64,000 nucleotides of DNA from Spisula solida. Taxonomy: Eukaryota; Mollusca; Bivalvia; Venerida; Mactridae. Position 1 is the stretch's first letter; every line of letters begins with the position of its first letter. The stretch spans positions 1,302,001-1,366,000 of the forward strand of contig OX365948.1 in assembly GCA_947247005.1 (NCBI GenBank), given 5' to 3'. Position numbers and translations under genes: made by a program. Below are positions 1-11,770 of this stretch, one piece after another. Under the pieces are notes generated by a model. It did not search any database and was not told the DNA's origin. It saw only the letters and a program-made list of their open reading frames with translations.

Positions 1-1400
1 TTACTGTCTCTAATATAACACATTTATGTAAACTTATAACACTGTATTAATTGTTCATGTTTTTTAAAACTACTAAGTAACATTTTATGTCATGTTCAGT
101 TGGTTTAACGGGATTGCAGTTCCTGAGAAAACACCACACACTCCATCGTTGCCAAGCGTAATGAATATTGGTTTTTCGTTCCTTGACGCCAACTTTTAAG
201 GATTGTGAAGATAGCCACTTCTGGAATTCAAACCTTCTTTAGTTCAATCCGGATACGACTGCACCAATCAAGTGCAATTACTTTCCCATTGGATGTCCTT
301 TCTGATTGTGTACCAATGTTAGCAAGTCTCTGTGTCTTGGTAACTTGATACGAATAGAAAATAAACCATGTTTGATTTACCCAAAAGGGCCAGATGACCA
401 AACCTTCATCAAATTCATCTTCCATGATTTTATTGAAAACCATTCCTAAAAGACGAAAAGGCGGGAACATGTATGGTTTCTAATTCGACCAATCCAATAA
501 AAAGGCATTTGTGCAAACAGCGTCAGGGTCTGGAGTCCATGTCAGGTATACCGTTAGTATTTAGACGGGATGCAAAGATATCAATATCAGGTTCCATTTA
601 TTGAGCAAACAGTCTTTCTGCAACTAATGGTTTTAACCTCCATTCAGTGGAATCTGAAAAATTCCTGCTAGCAAAATCTGCAAAAGAATTATGAACACCG
701 AGTTAATGAAAGGCTGTCACAAAAATATCTCTTTCAATACACCATTCTCAGATAGTTTTTGCTAGCTGGTCCATTCACTCTGAATGCATACTACCCATGT
801 TATTAATAAAAGACATTACAGTGGTATTGTCACTCTGTATTGCAACATGCCTATGCTTATGATTACCACACCATGTTTTCAGGGCAAGAAAAATTGCAAA
901 TAATTCAAAGTACATTTAATTGATATGAAAAAAAAGAGATTCATTGTAAGACCAGCGTCCACCTATCAACCTAAGAAGTCTTCCTATCAACCAAATATGA
1001 GCCATAGCCAGATTTTGATGCATCTGTTTGAATTGTGATAGATATTTTGTCTTGTCTGATTTTCTTACCATTTTTTGCTTCAACATTGTGCAAAAACCAT
1101 TTGATTTGAGCCTGTGCATCGTCATTTAATTCTTTATTTGACTCAAAATCTCCATTTCTATGCAAGGCTTCCACTTTGCAACGTTCTAAAGATCTATAAT
1201 AAAGAGTCCCTTCCAAAATAGCATAAAAGTTGCTTATTCCCAATCCACTGAAAGATGATAATTATCGCACTTAAATTTGACTTTTCGATAAAATTAGCTG
1301 AGCAAAATGTTTAACTTTCTGAACCTTGCTTTCAGGCAAAAACACTATGAACAAAACTGAGTCAATTAGGTAACCAAAATAAACAATTCTTTGCGTAGGA
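1..1400 (-). mobile_element. Degenerate DIRS-like (tyrosine recombinase) retroelement pol fragment
   Basis: Read on the minus strand, pieces in shifting frames follow the order of a DIRS-type element. About 1400-1270 is the end of a reverse transcriptase (FGYLIDS, then LPESKVQKVK). About 1243-780 is RNase H (QTDASKSGYG, then QSDNTTVMSFINNMG). About 600-540 carries the DIDIFASRLN peptide, close to the DLFASRLN signature of DIRS pol. 190-1 resembles the N-terminal part of a tyrosine recombinase (YAWQRWSVWC). The order RT, RNase H, recombinase is typical of DIRS elements and differs from LTR elements, which use an integrase. Several stops and frameshifts make it non-functional. It runs off the left edge, so its recombinase core and terminal repeats cannot be judged. 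The recombinase call is the weakest part. Confidence 0.72.
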
Positions 1401-1617
1401 ATTTTCACTGAAATGCGTTCATGAACGGACCTATCAGAACAACTTTCATCGCTGGACGAGACATCGTCTCGCTCCCTACTTCTCTTATGGCGCCTCGACA
1501 TAGTCGAAGCAAGTCCAAAATATAACGAGGGGTAGGTAGATTGGCTAAACAAATCGCAACGTCAAACTGCGCTGTATAAATAGACAAAAGACATATGACC
1601 CCTTTTGACAGATTTGG

Positions 1618-1653
1618 AGGTCAATAGGTCAAAGGTCAAGGTCATTGTGACCT
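1618..1653. promoter_or_regulatory. Cluster of five nuclear-receptor half-sites with a perfect palindromic ERE-type site
   Basis: AGGTCA occurs at 1618, 1626, 1633 and 1639, and its inverted form TGACCT at 1648. Spacings give DR2, DR1, DR0 and an inverted repeat with 3-nt spacer. The last pair (AGGTCATTGTGACCT, 1639-1653) is an exact consensus estrogen-response-type palindrome. No gene of the window starts nearby, and similar strings are common in bivalve repeats, so regulatory use is only possible. Confidence 0.3.
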
Positions 1654-4600
1654 TTACCATTTTTGTATATTTGGCTGCCATGGGTGCATATGTGTTTTAC
1701 AAACATCTCTGAACTATTGTAGGTAATGTTTTATTACCTTGCACTTCATTGTTATGAAGTGGTCCCCATTATATTTTTATACACAGTTAAATTTTGTATC
1801 ATGCATGTCTGATATGTCATAGTTGGTATTTTCTTATTTTCCTCTACTTATGCACAGTTAATATATCTATAAAATTAGTATAAATATAAAATTGTAAACA
1901 GTTTATTGTTGAAAAAGTATTATTCAGGATTTTACATTGGTGTTAGGTTTTTGCATTGAATTTTAAGTGGGTGGGTTTATAGACAAATACCTCGAATTTG
2001 ATCATTTATATGCCGCCCAGTCTGGATATTTGCATTAGTATTTGCAATGTAATGTTTGTGTTGAATGTGATGATTGTTTTGTTTTCATGTTCTGATGCCA
2101 TTTGCATGTCACTGGGTACACCGTATATTTTTAGAATATTTTTAGAACCGTTACTCGGCACGTCTCTTGAATCGCGTTGTTGCAGTTTCGGCGAGGTAAA
2201 TAATTGATATTCTATATTCCGCATTTTGATCTATAAAAACCAGGTGGTGCAGAGTACGCATTAAGGGTGCCACGTACAGCCTTTCATCATTTTCCATGAA
2301 AAGATTCGTGAATTAAACAAAACAGCGGTACCAATTTTCCATTTGTTACTTCGTACGTGGTTTTCAGCGAGTTACTTGGCACGGCTCCCTTTATAAATAC
2401 AAACATGTTTTTGTATCATCTTTTCACGAATGTTGTACTTGCCCAGCGAAAGTGAAGTTGATGAAAGTATTGTATTTCTGACCAAATGGGCCTGCATTGT
2501 GACATCTGCAGAGTTTCTGGCACCCAGTCGTGTACGTTCTACGTAATTGTTACTAGGGACGGATGTTTTTAGGATATTACTTTGGATGTTCCAGAATCGA
2601 AATATGTGTTACTTGGCATGTGTTTCATATTTCGACGGCCCAGTGCTAAAGCATTTTTTATGTTTTCTAAGCAGAACGTCTTCGCGCACATTTTTACCAC
2701 ATATTACAGTCATAGCATTAAATTCTGCTTCAACATTGAGGAATTATTGGTAGGGCGTAAGTGCATTGGGTTCGAAATGAAAATTTTATAAGGGTGTAAC
2801 TACGACAAATTCAAAAAGATTGCTAGTTAACGACCTATGTACTACTTAATAGCCTATTAACCGCCAATAAGCCCCTCCCTCGTAGTGAATTTTGGACACT
2901 ATATTTCCCCAAATTTGGAATCGGTTACCTTCAATGACAATTATTGTCCGATTTTATAATCAATCAATCAAGTTTTAACATGCAAAATTATAGCGCCGTG
3001 CATTTATGGAAAATGATACTTCAGCACTTCGTTGGGTACTCACATCCTCCCAGTACAGCAGGTATTCAGGTATAGGGTGTTTTATAATATCTGACCCCAT
3101 TACAACCGAATCACCTGTGAAAATGGGCGATCTAGTCTGATGTTATCATATACCAATGGACAGCTAACATTTGGGAGTGTTATTCAATGTATAACATGAC
3201 CATGTTACTATCAATAGATTCTTGAAAAGCGTCATTTTTCGATTAATGTCAAATTGACGTCCACATTGAATTTGTTTCCCAAGTTAAAATAAATAACTTG
3301 TAAAGTATGGCATGATATAAGTAGTTTAAAGTGTTTATAAGCACAAAAAACATCACATTCCACAATTACACGGCACAATGCCTAACACATAACTAAATAT
3401 GAAAATGAAAACCCAAGTCCACCCTTGTGGCGGGGGCATAAAATGCGGAATGACATAGTTTCAACTGTATCAAATCTATATGCCCGCCCTAAAGACTGCC
3501 CACAAAGCGACACATTATGTTTTCTAGCGGTTCGGATTGGCTATTTCGTCCAGCATTTCAACATTTTATTAGGAAAATGTGCATTGTGCGATATTTGTAA
3601 AACAATAGATACAAGGTTTGCGCATGACACCAACGATCCATACCGTTTTAAACGAATCGCAGCAGCCTTGTGCAGGACTCCGAACTTGCAAAAGGGCACA
3701 TACAGAATGCACACAGTTTAACAAAAATGTACAATAATAAACATATTTTTGTATTCTTTATAACTATCCAGTGGACAATACATGTACATGAATAAATGAA
3801 GGTTGTCCGTTAGAGCTTCATCATTGATACGGACAGTGACAATTGACACTGGGGTACAAAAGGTATCAAATCCCGAAATGTTTAAAAAGTAACGAAATCA
3901 GAATTATTACAAGCGGCTTTGTGGACTTACCTTTAGTTGTTGTTTCTTGGCAACTCCAATTAGGTTTTTCGTTCAAATGAAATGTTTGTCCGTAGCAACA
4001 AGTTAATAATCTAATTTAGTATCATCAAACAGTTTGAACATATCGAATCAATGCACGTGACATAATCAGTACAGATAGATAGATATAGTCGGTGTTATGC
4101 ACGAATCACGTATCTAAATGTTTGTGATTTGTTTCAGATATCCAAAAACGTATCTCTCTCACCGATCAAATGCGACGATACCAGACTAAAGGATCAAGCA
4201 GAACCGCTAAATATATGACAAGAAATAAAATACATAAACTTTCCTTAAGTAGTACAGTTCTTATTATACCCTACAGTCTGTCTGAAGCGACAATGCTCAT
4301 TTATTTTATGTAAATATCAAATAAATTTACCCGAGAGGGTCCAGAATTTGGAAAATAAACCATATTTTATTCTTTACACCAGTACCAAGAATGTACAATC
4401 ATATAAACCGATTTTGAGCCATCACCAACAACCAACCATGCTTCCCATCAAAAGAGAATATCTGCTATTTTGACGACACTATCGACATGGAGTCCTTTTG
4501 TACTTTGACTCGTTGTACTGTATTCATTACACAAGTTAAAGACATGTGAAGAAGAGATTGTTTGATGATTTAGCACCTTCCTGGCGAGCAATTCAGGGTA

Positions 4601-5070
4601 TCCGTCAAATTTGGATCATGAATGTGCAATGGCTGGCAGGAGCATTTTTTTCAAAAAGCCATACAATGTAAAGGCTAAGCAAGTTTATGTAGGATCAATC
4701 TAATTAAAATCAGATCCTAACATTTGCTCCATTCCTTTACGCTGTTAGAGATCTGACTACACTCCGTAAGACCTCTCTGGTGCACAATGATGTCACGTAC
4801 CCTCAGAAGACTTTCACCGCGCTTTCAGATTTGTAAAAAAAGCAATTGTACTAGATGATGTAAAGTTCATATCGACATGACCCCATGCGGAGTTTCGTCA
4901 GATTCTACATCAGCATAAAGTAGCGAAGCGTAATATTAAATTTAAGGGTTTGATTTTAATGAGATTGATATAGGTCCATTGTCGTTCGTTTGTGATACAG
5001 ATATTGACACTGACACGGAAAGTTACAACAAATATGCATCTTAGTGTTGTATATTTAATATCGATGAATA
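1654..5070. other. Gene-free stretch between the DIRS fragment and gene A
   Basis: I see no recognisable coding exon here. It is AT-rich. Open frames are short; the longest (3425-3721, plus, 98 aa) matches nothing I know and has no visible splice context. A copy of an uncharacterised dispersed repeat lies near 3338-3426. Confidence 0.5.
3338..3426 (+). repeat. Dispersed repeat copy (AATGCC..AACAC family)
   Basis: This segment shares diverged blocks, including CACAATGCC followed by AACACA, with 8816-8912, 46430-46665, 61590-61715 and, on the minus strand, 30390-30480. No terminal structure was identified. Confidence 0.4.
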
Positions 5071-5546
5071 TCATATTGTACATACAGCACATGTCACTTC
5101 GCGACCAGCCACATATGGTGGACAAGGTAGAGAGCCACAATGTGCTTCAACAAGATACAAGATATGCTGATTGTCACTAGTAACCCCATTTGGGAGAAAA
5201 CTCGGGTTCGCATCTAGACAGACTGTGTCGTAGGACCTTTGTCCATGCTTACCAGACGCTAAGTAACCCGTATATTCTAGAGTCCATCCAGGACTACATC
5301 CAGTACGAGCTGGAATCATTAATGATGTCTTTCTGGTAGATTGGCACACCGCACACGGTAGGTCGTGTTCGTTAACCGAATATGGAAAGATGTGATTTGG
5401 TTCCACCATATCTATTTCTGTTCCGTAGATACTTCCTTTATAACCATCAAATCCGTCCTGATAGTTTCCCCAAGTTGGGCTGTAGTGGAGGCAAAGATTG
5501 TCCGAGCCACTTCCAGGGTCACTGTATTTCTTTCCAGCTATATAAC
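5071..5546 (-). CDS. Gene A exon 3 (cysteine-rich terminal exon)
   Basis: 476 nt from acceptor AAG|GT to the stop. Encodes the whole GYIAGKKY..CAVCTI domain with nine cysteines, plus one in the preceding exon, giving an even number that could pair. Same length as the gene B exon. Confidence 0.88.
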
Positions 5547-7184
5547 CTTAAAGATGGTAAAATCGTTTCATTTTTCTCATACATGTAATATTACAATTAT
5601 TTACTTCCAATGGTATGTTATGAACTATGAAATACGGACGTACTGTTCATTATGTACTCCGTGTAAATTTACACAAATGTAAAGGTTAACTAATATGGTG
5701 GGCCGGCGATAAGACTAGCCACTGTTTACAAATAAAAGTTTAAATACATTTTTATTGCCCATTTTAGTTCAATCTTGTGCATATTCACTTTATATTATAC
5801 TCTTTCAATCTACATAATCTACACAAATAACAAACGTTGGTTCGACGGTGAAGTGTTTTTATTATACATGTTTGTTTATTGATGAGTCTGAGAGTTATCG
5901 CTGGCGAGCTGTACGTATGCAATTATATTATAATACTTTCTTTAATTAATAATGGAAAGGACACTTCTATAAACTGAAGTACTGGGGTGGTATTCAATAT
6001 TGATCTTACTTGACTTAAGGATAAGTACATCCAGTCAGATCATACCGTATTAAACTATTCGTCAGTAACAGGCAATATGATTGGCTATCCTTATTCTCCC
6101 GTTAAATAAGATAAATATTGAATATCACCCCTGGTTAGGCTTGCATTTACAAGTAATGGAATATGATTTATGTATGTTTTTAAAATTATAAATTACGTAC
6201 CATGGTATACCAGATCAGCGCCATGTGGACAGGAAGTTCTACCCCATCGTGTGTATACGGCTCCGTGATCTGTTAAAAACAGGGATAGAGATATTGATTG
6301 GAGTACATTTTTGTTCATTCTGAAATACGGAAGCCTGGATGGGGTATTATCGTTAATACGCTGCTGTCATGTTAATTGTTTATTCTTCGTTATCACTTAT
6401 TCAATACCACTTATTGATATTACATAACACAATGGGCAAAAAGAATATTCTTGTTAGCTATAGGCGCTGCCGTCGCTTGCATGTGACGTTTGTATTGTGA
6501 ACAATATTATGAGCGACATACGTATTACGCATTTATGATTGTAACAGACAGACATTCGTAAAGTGTACATGTATGTATTGTAAAGTATATATTTTTGAAC
6601 GTTTGAGATGAATATTTACTTACAATTATAAATGTGTAACATTTACGTTGAACACATACTTTTGGCGACGATCCCCTTCCATACTTCAAGACGTCCGTAC
6701 ACTAGTTCAAAACGCTCAAAGAGCGCACAGATTAGCGATTAATAAATACATGTATTAAACATTAGCAAAACAATCAAATAATAACTGATAACAGCTATCT
6801 TAAACACCCCGTACATTATGGATACTTTTTAAATGCACACATGAAATAACACCCGATTTCAGAAGATGAAATCGTTTAGGTATTTCACGTATGGCCTCCT
6901 CACAATACACCTACAAAAGCACAAAGCAAATACCAAAGACAAAATAATAGAAATATATAAATACCGGTTTGTTGAGACATTTTAAGAGAATTCACTTCTT
7001 CAGTCAATGTAGCCACCTCACTTTCAAATCGCTTGGTGGTAGTCGCCAGTTCAGCTTTTATCGCCATCAGCTCGCTTGCTATATTGTCAGTATTTATAAT
7101 CAACCTTTTATCTGCCGATTCCTCATAAGGGGTTTCCGTAAGCGCGCAATGTATAAACACTATTAAAGCAAATTTCAGCAACAT
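5071..7184 (-). CDS. Gene A: secreted coiled-coil protein with short-chain-collagen-C4-like C-terminal domain (intact, 3 coding exons)
   Basis: Coding exons 7184-6965, 6269-6201 and 5546-5071 join in frame to 254 codons plus stop. Both introns are GT-AG and phase 1. The product starts with a signal peptide (MLLKFALIVFIHCALT), then an acidic stretch ending DKR, which could be a dibasic cleavage site, then a coiled coil at about residues 30-70. Next come the YTRWGR exon and the cysteine-rich domain (LCLHYSPTWG, LPCAVC, MIPAR, GW.LEYTGYL, VCLD, CGSLPCPPY, TCAVC). This domain resembles the C-terminal domain of sponge short-chain collagen C4 and many bivalve proteins so named, but there are no Gly-X-Y repeats; a coiled coil stands in their place. 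Expected location: secreted, probably oligomeric. The biochemical role is unknown. It is the only minus-strand intact copy and diverges from genes B to D. An ATTAAA lies about 12 nt past the stop. Confidence 0.85.
5984..6131. mobile_element. MITE-like inverted-repeat element in intron 2 of gene A
   Basis: A 148-bp segment whose ends are inverted copies of one another (GGGGTGGTATTCAATATT at the left; the complement of GGGGTGATATTCAATATT at the right). No coding capacity. No clear target duplication, so the superfamily is undetermined. Confidence 0.55.
6201..6269 (-). CDS. Gene A exon 2 (YTRWGR exon)
   Basis: Exactly 69 nt and symmetric phase 1-1. Acceptor AACAG|AT, donor G|GTACGT. Encodes DHGAVYTRWGRTSCP and ends in LVYH plus the first base of a Gly codon. 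The equivalent exons of B, C and D are also 69 nt. Confidence 0.88.
6965..7184 (-). CDS. Gene A exon 1 (leader and coiled coil)
   Basis: 220 nt, ending in phase 1 at donor G|GTATTT. Encodes signal peptide, DKR site and heptads of the form ELMAIKAELATTTKRFESEV. It aligns with the leader exons of B, C and D. The start is the first ATG of the conserved leader. Confidence 0.85.
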
Positions 7185-7272
7185 TGTATACGTTTGTCTC
7201 TGACTGATTTAAATTCGATCCTGAAGACGTCAAAAACAACATTAAACACGATTTCGTGTTCACAATCTAGAT

Positions 7273-7282
7273 ATGGAACGCC
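7273..7282 (-). promoter_or_regulatory. Shared upstream motif of gene A (GGCGTTCCAT)
   Basis: On the minus strand GGCGTTCCAT lies about 90 bp upstream of the gene A start codon. The same motif occurs at an equivalent distance upstream of B, and of C and D once later insertions are removed. It is probably core promoter or proximal control sequence. The match in A ends after the CCAT core. Confidence 0.5.
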
Positions 7283-7299
7283 ACTAATGACATTTTTCC

Positions 7300-8606
7300 A
7301 ACTCTCATAATACTATCTGTATAGGATATTTCAAAATTACATTACTTCTTTATGAAAAAAACAGCCAATCATCAATATACTTCCCAATAGTATCAATAAC
7401 AGTGTTACAATACAATTCTCTATTTCTATATGATCCATATTTAGATAAATGTGCCGTAAATACTCCAACCAGTCTTATAATTGAAAATATATTTTGTACT
7501 ATTGATACATGTTCAAAACGAATTAAACACATTACACATTTACATATAACATCATACAGATTACAATGGAAATATGAACATTGGATGATGATAATTCCTT
7601 AGTCTATAAATGATCATAAATGCGGACCACCTTTGTTTAGCATTTTCAGTATTCAGCTTAATTTCCTAGAGCGTCAAATTGGTCCCAATAAATCATAAAT
7701 GTATGTATGTCTGGTGTCTAACAAAAAAGATCCAAATCTGTCTGATTTATAGAATAGCTGAAAGACATAGTAAGCAACTCACCTAATGCCTGCTGGATCT
7801 CCATGTACATGTACACTCGTTCTCTTTCCTATCACTAAAACATTTGTAACAAATATTATAAATCCTGAACTTGGTCATCTTGGTGAAGGTGAAAGTGCAG
7901 CTCATGCGCGGCACCGGAAACGTTAACTTTACTGGAACAAACAAAATAATTTACATTGTATACAAATTAAAAACATTATAGCATGTGTCACAATACGGTT
8001 TGATTTCTCTTGCAGTAGTGTGCATTTATGTCCTAATGGTGTTGTGACGTTTGTTTACAAATCAATTGTGATCTCTTGCCAACCGAGATCTTGCACAATG
8101 GCAAGTTCGGTGTTCCATTGTCCTTGCCTGTTCTCGTATGTTCTATATTATTAGAGATAAGTCCATACGGGACATGTCTGATTCATTAAATGTGAATAGT
8201 TTTGTTTCAGTGAGTTTGCATGTATGTTCTACATTGCATAGATAATACAACGCTACACATGTCTGGTTCCATTAAGTAAGTGCATTCAACATTGCATAGA
8301 TAATACAACGCTACACATGTCTGGTTCCATTAAGTAAGTGCATTCGGTATTTGTCTAGTATTGAGTACACAGATAGATAGGGATCCATAATCCTTCAAAT
8401 TATCATATACCGGTATGGAAAGTAAAACTTTATTGCCTTTGTATGCATAAATTGAACTGATATTTATTATAAAACACAATATAGTGCTCTGAGCGTATGG
8501 AACTATGGAGTGAGCGTTGTGTATGTACAACATACAGGGAACCACGTGTTCCAGCTGTTATCACATGTTATTTAATTGATAAAACATTTATATTATATTA
8601 CAACAG
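7300..8606. other. Intergenic stretch between gene A and the relic exon
   Basis: No coding exon recognised. It is AT-rich and contains a 58-bp tandem duplication at 8231-8346, listed separately. Confidence 0.5.
8231..8346. repeat. Perfect or near-perfect 58-bp tandem duplication
   Basis: The segment starting ACATTGCATAGATAATACAA at 8231 is repeated at 8289 with almost no change, giving two units head to tail. This is a recent local duplication with no visible function. Confidence 0.85.
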
Positions 8607-8677
8607 ACCAGTAAGCTTTGTACATGCGATGGGGTGGGAACATGGATCAGCAAGGTGTTGAACTGTTACATTGGCAA
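8607..8677 (+). pseudogene. Relic of the YTRWGR exon of the gene family
   Basis: After an acceptor-like ACAACAG, the frame reads ALYMRWGGNM..GVELLHW, which aligns with the AVYTRWGRN..AELVYHG exon of genes A to D. The exon's single cysteine is gone and the donor (CATG|GTAAGT in paralogues) has become CATTGGCAA. No matching leader or terminal exon was found nearby. This is the remnant of a sixth family member or of a lost part of gene B. Note that a 127-aa open frame starting at 8634 here is a chance frame. Confidence 0.6.
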
Positions 8678-8815
8678 TCGATTATGGACGATAACATGTA
8701 ACACATTTCGGTCGATACTGGTACATACTTTCCCTTTAGGTACAAGTTCTCATTTTCTCATCTCATACGGACAAAACCCGTACGGAAATAAAAGTAATAG
8801 AAAAGTGGATAGGAA

Positions 8816-8912
8816 ATTAACAGCCGAGCACAGAAAACATAAATACATCACTTACCACCATTGCTCGACACAATGCCCACCTAACACACAACTGAACGAG
8901 AACCCCTACGCT
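8816..8912 (+). repeat. Dispersed repeat copy (AATGCC..AACAC family)
   Basis: Begins with AACAGCCGAGCACAG and includes CACAATGCCCACCTAACACA. The same blocks in the same order occur near 46440 and 61590. Confidence 0.45.
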
Positions 8913-9267
8913 GAATTTTGCCTACCCGGACAAAAACGCCTAAGCATATTTTACACTTATGCATATGCCCAGGCTACGTATTTTGTTATAGGTTTTTGTC
9001 ACTGTACCTCTTTGTGACCAATTCTCATTATCCGTCATTTTCTAAAGGACCATTTTATGCAGAGCTAGCTATTTGTCAGCTATATACGACTTCGTACATT
9101 CTGTCATTTTTTATTTACAGCGATGCTTAAACTTCTAACGTGAACGGTGACCTTCACCGTATGTTACCCAGTTTGTTTGAAATGTGGCTCTGCAAATCGT
9201 CTTCAATAGTTACACAATCATTTGCTATGAGTTTCATGCAATTCGACAAAGGCGTTAAAAAGCTATG

Positions 9268-9311
9268 GACGGACGGACGGACCGACGGACGGACGCGGAC
9301 GGACGGACGGG
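9268..9311. repeat. GGAC-rich microsatellite within a dispersed repeat
   Basis: Tandem GGAC/CGGA units, interrupted. A reverse-oriented run of GTCC units lies at 15180-15200 and further units at 33250-33300. Such runs are common in bivalve DNA. Confidence 0.7.
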
Positions 9312-10820
9312 CGTTCTCACTGACTTGACATTGTGGGGTTTTATTTTGTTCATCCTTTAGTTTGTAAAACCCCATAAGCAACATTTTGCACCCCGTAAGC
9401 AACGGAATGAATAGAATCAAAATATAGTATATTGTTCCACACTCCACAACTATAAGTGGGTGAGTACGGACATGAGCCAATCCTCTCCCATTTCGTGGCG
9501 GGCGATTAAAAGTTCTGAGGCACAGAAAGTGGAGCTGCGTGTAAAAGTTTACCCAGGAGAGTCAAATAACAGACGATTACTACCGCACCAGTTAGAATGA
9601 TTATATTCTTGATATTTAAGTAGAAATGGAAATTAAACGAGATACAGCCAGCATCTCATTAACGTTTTCTATAAATCGATTGATAAAAAACATAAAATGG
9701 TGATCTACACCTTAGCAAAAGTGAAATAGAGATAGAGAATACAAACAATTATAGTCCTTAAGAATTTTCAGAATCAACTTTGGCCTTGTTTGTGGTGAAC
9801 GTTGCATAAGTACACAAAGTGTTTTCTTTAAAATATCTTATTAATGCATGACATATCTTAAGTTTCCATTCGACTAATATACATTGACTCATACTCTGTT
9901 GTTTAATGTGCCAATGATTTAGATGCGGCTGAGATAAATTAGACCTGTACAGTCTTCAACAAACAAACAAAAAGTAGCCACAACCATCCAGCATTTATCA
10001 GTAGAGAAAAAACTAAAAAATCTCGAATTTCGGCGAAACATACAATATCAACAAAATCCCTGGCGCACACCTGTAATACGTTTTGAATAACCCTCAAGTC
10101 AACACATCATATTTCACCTATAAAGAAATCACTCGTTATCTCTAAATTGTAAGGACATTAATGCTCAAGCTATGGAACACTGGCACCTTCCAATGTTTGC
10201 TTTGGGATCCAAGTCACATGGTGATTTTTATTTTAATGGGTTGTTGTATAACAAGGCAATACCTTCTAAGGCTTCAATCGTTTGTAAATTTTCTAAGAAC
10301 ACTCCAATGTGTAACTTTCGTAAGACTAACCTCCCATTTCATGTTCACCAACAAGGTTTTAAATTCGCAGTCCAGGTCGTTTGCGCGAAATCAAGACACC
10401 TTGAATTCAAAAGGATCCAGAAAACGCGAATAATGGACCCCGTGAAATATACCCGTTATACAGTATCTCTCCAGAAGATATAAGATTTTTTCTAACTTGG
10501 TATAACATTAAATTAAATACTCTCTCGCAATATCACCATGCTATTTATTAAGTTGTATCATTGTTGCTTAGTACAAAGTCCTGTTCAGGACTAGATATGC
10601 AAATAAACCATATTCTATTCTATGTATGTTACTTAGGTATTCAGCATGGATTTATCGTGATAACATTTGTTATTGTTTGTACTAGAAACATATTTTAATC
10701 AGTATCTATTTGATGCTATGAAAAATGTGTTACGTATATAGTTAGTCTGATGTTGTATGCATAGTTGGTAAATGAACACATCTAACTGACAATATAATAG
10801 CTAGTTCTTGACAGTTTGAT

Positions 10821-10845
10821 CATCTTCGGCGTGCCATGGCAACAG
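10821..10845 (+). promoter_or_regulatory. Shared upstream motif of gene B (GGCGTGCCATGGCAACA)
   Basis: Lies about 90 bp upstream of the gene B start. The core GCCATGGCAAC is the second part of an RFX X-box-like palindrome, a resemblance weaker in C and D. The block from here to the ATG also aligns with the repaired upstream regions of C and D. Confidence 0.5.
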
Positions 10846-10921
10846 CGCGAAAACAAAGACATGATATCTATCTATTTGTTTCACACATATAGTCATATAT
10901 CTGACAGGATGCGCGTTCATT

Positions 10922-11153
10922 ATGCTGCTGACAGTAATATTATTAGTGACTGCGCAATGCGTGTTTGTAGATGTAGCTGCAGAAGAATCTACGGAGAAGA
11001 GGTTGCTCTTACATAGTGATGATGATATAGCGAGTGAGCTGATGACACTTAAAGCGGAACTGGCGACAACGACCAAGCATCTGGAAACTGTACTGACTGA
11101 AGTGTCTTCACTTACTCAAGAAGTGAATGCACTTAAAATAGCTCAACAAAGCG
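10922..11153 (+). CDS. Gene B exon 1 (leader and coiled coil), itself intact
   Basis: 232 nt, phase 1 donor G|GTATTT. Encodes signal peptide MLLTVILLVTAQCVFVDVAA, an EKR site and heptads rich in Leu and Glu. The reading continues beyond the donor only as intron. Confidence 0.75.
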
Positions 11154-11689
11154 GTATTTATATTCATCTACTGTATAGTCTTACATGTTCTCTGTTTACA
11201 TGTTGCTCGAATAAAATGGAACGGATTATGAGTGTGACGAATCTTCAGTCACGTATAGTGCGCTCAGGACAGTGTGATGTTTACAAACATGAATCAGTTT
11301 GGTCAACTGTTGCATCATTATTTTTAAAATTACTAAATTAAACAGATATAGTCAGTTTATACTAAAACATCAGGTAAATCGTGCACATCTTGAGTAATTC
11401 ATCCCTGTTGAATATACCAAACTTTCCCGCCTTTCTCATTATTGCGGACAAACTACGATAGCTTCATTTCAAAATTCAAATCAAGTATGTCGTACTTATA
11501 TTGATATGTCATCGCCGATCAATGCATGCGTTCAGAGTTTTTCTTAAAAATACATTATTAGAAACTGCTTTCATGGAACACCTCCATTTGTACTCCTTAT
11601 TTCAACAATCAGTCTATACCTGAGTAGTATCTGATAAAAGTTTTGAGAGATTGATCTATAACTGGGTACGTACGATTCTTTAAATATTG

Positions 11690-11770
11690 TAAGCGAGCTG
11701 AATACTCTCAAAGCTGAAGTGTCAACATTGAACCAAGAAGTGAATTCACTCAGATCGTCTCAAAAAACAG
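11690..11770 (+). pseudogene. Gene B decayed coiled-coil exon
   Basis: Encodes SELNTLKAEVSTLNQEVNSL and keeps donor G|GTATTT, aligning with gene D exon 2 but about 30 nt shorter internally. The acceptor AG is missing at the homologous point; using the AG that now lies 3 nt further in would bring a stop at once. Confidence 0.6.

Larger units (their letters stand above)
8678..10810. other. Intergenic stretch upstream of gene B
   Basis: No coding exon recognised. Contains a dispersed repeat copy (8816-8912), a GGAC-rich run (9268-9311) and, near 10560-10625, a sequence ending in AATAAACCATATTCTATTC that looks like the 3' tail of a retroposon. Confidence 0.45.

Noticed and set aside
3425..3721. 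98-codon open frame with several cysteines
   Set aside because: No family match, no splice or promoter context, overlaps the end of a dispersed repeat.
5541..5552. Microbial-style reading of single long frames as whole genes in 5-7 kb
   Set aside because: Conserved GT-AG phase-1 junctions shared by four paralogues show these are exons of spliced genes.
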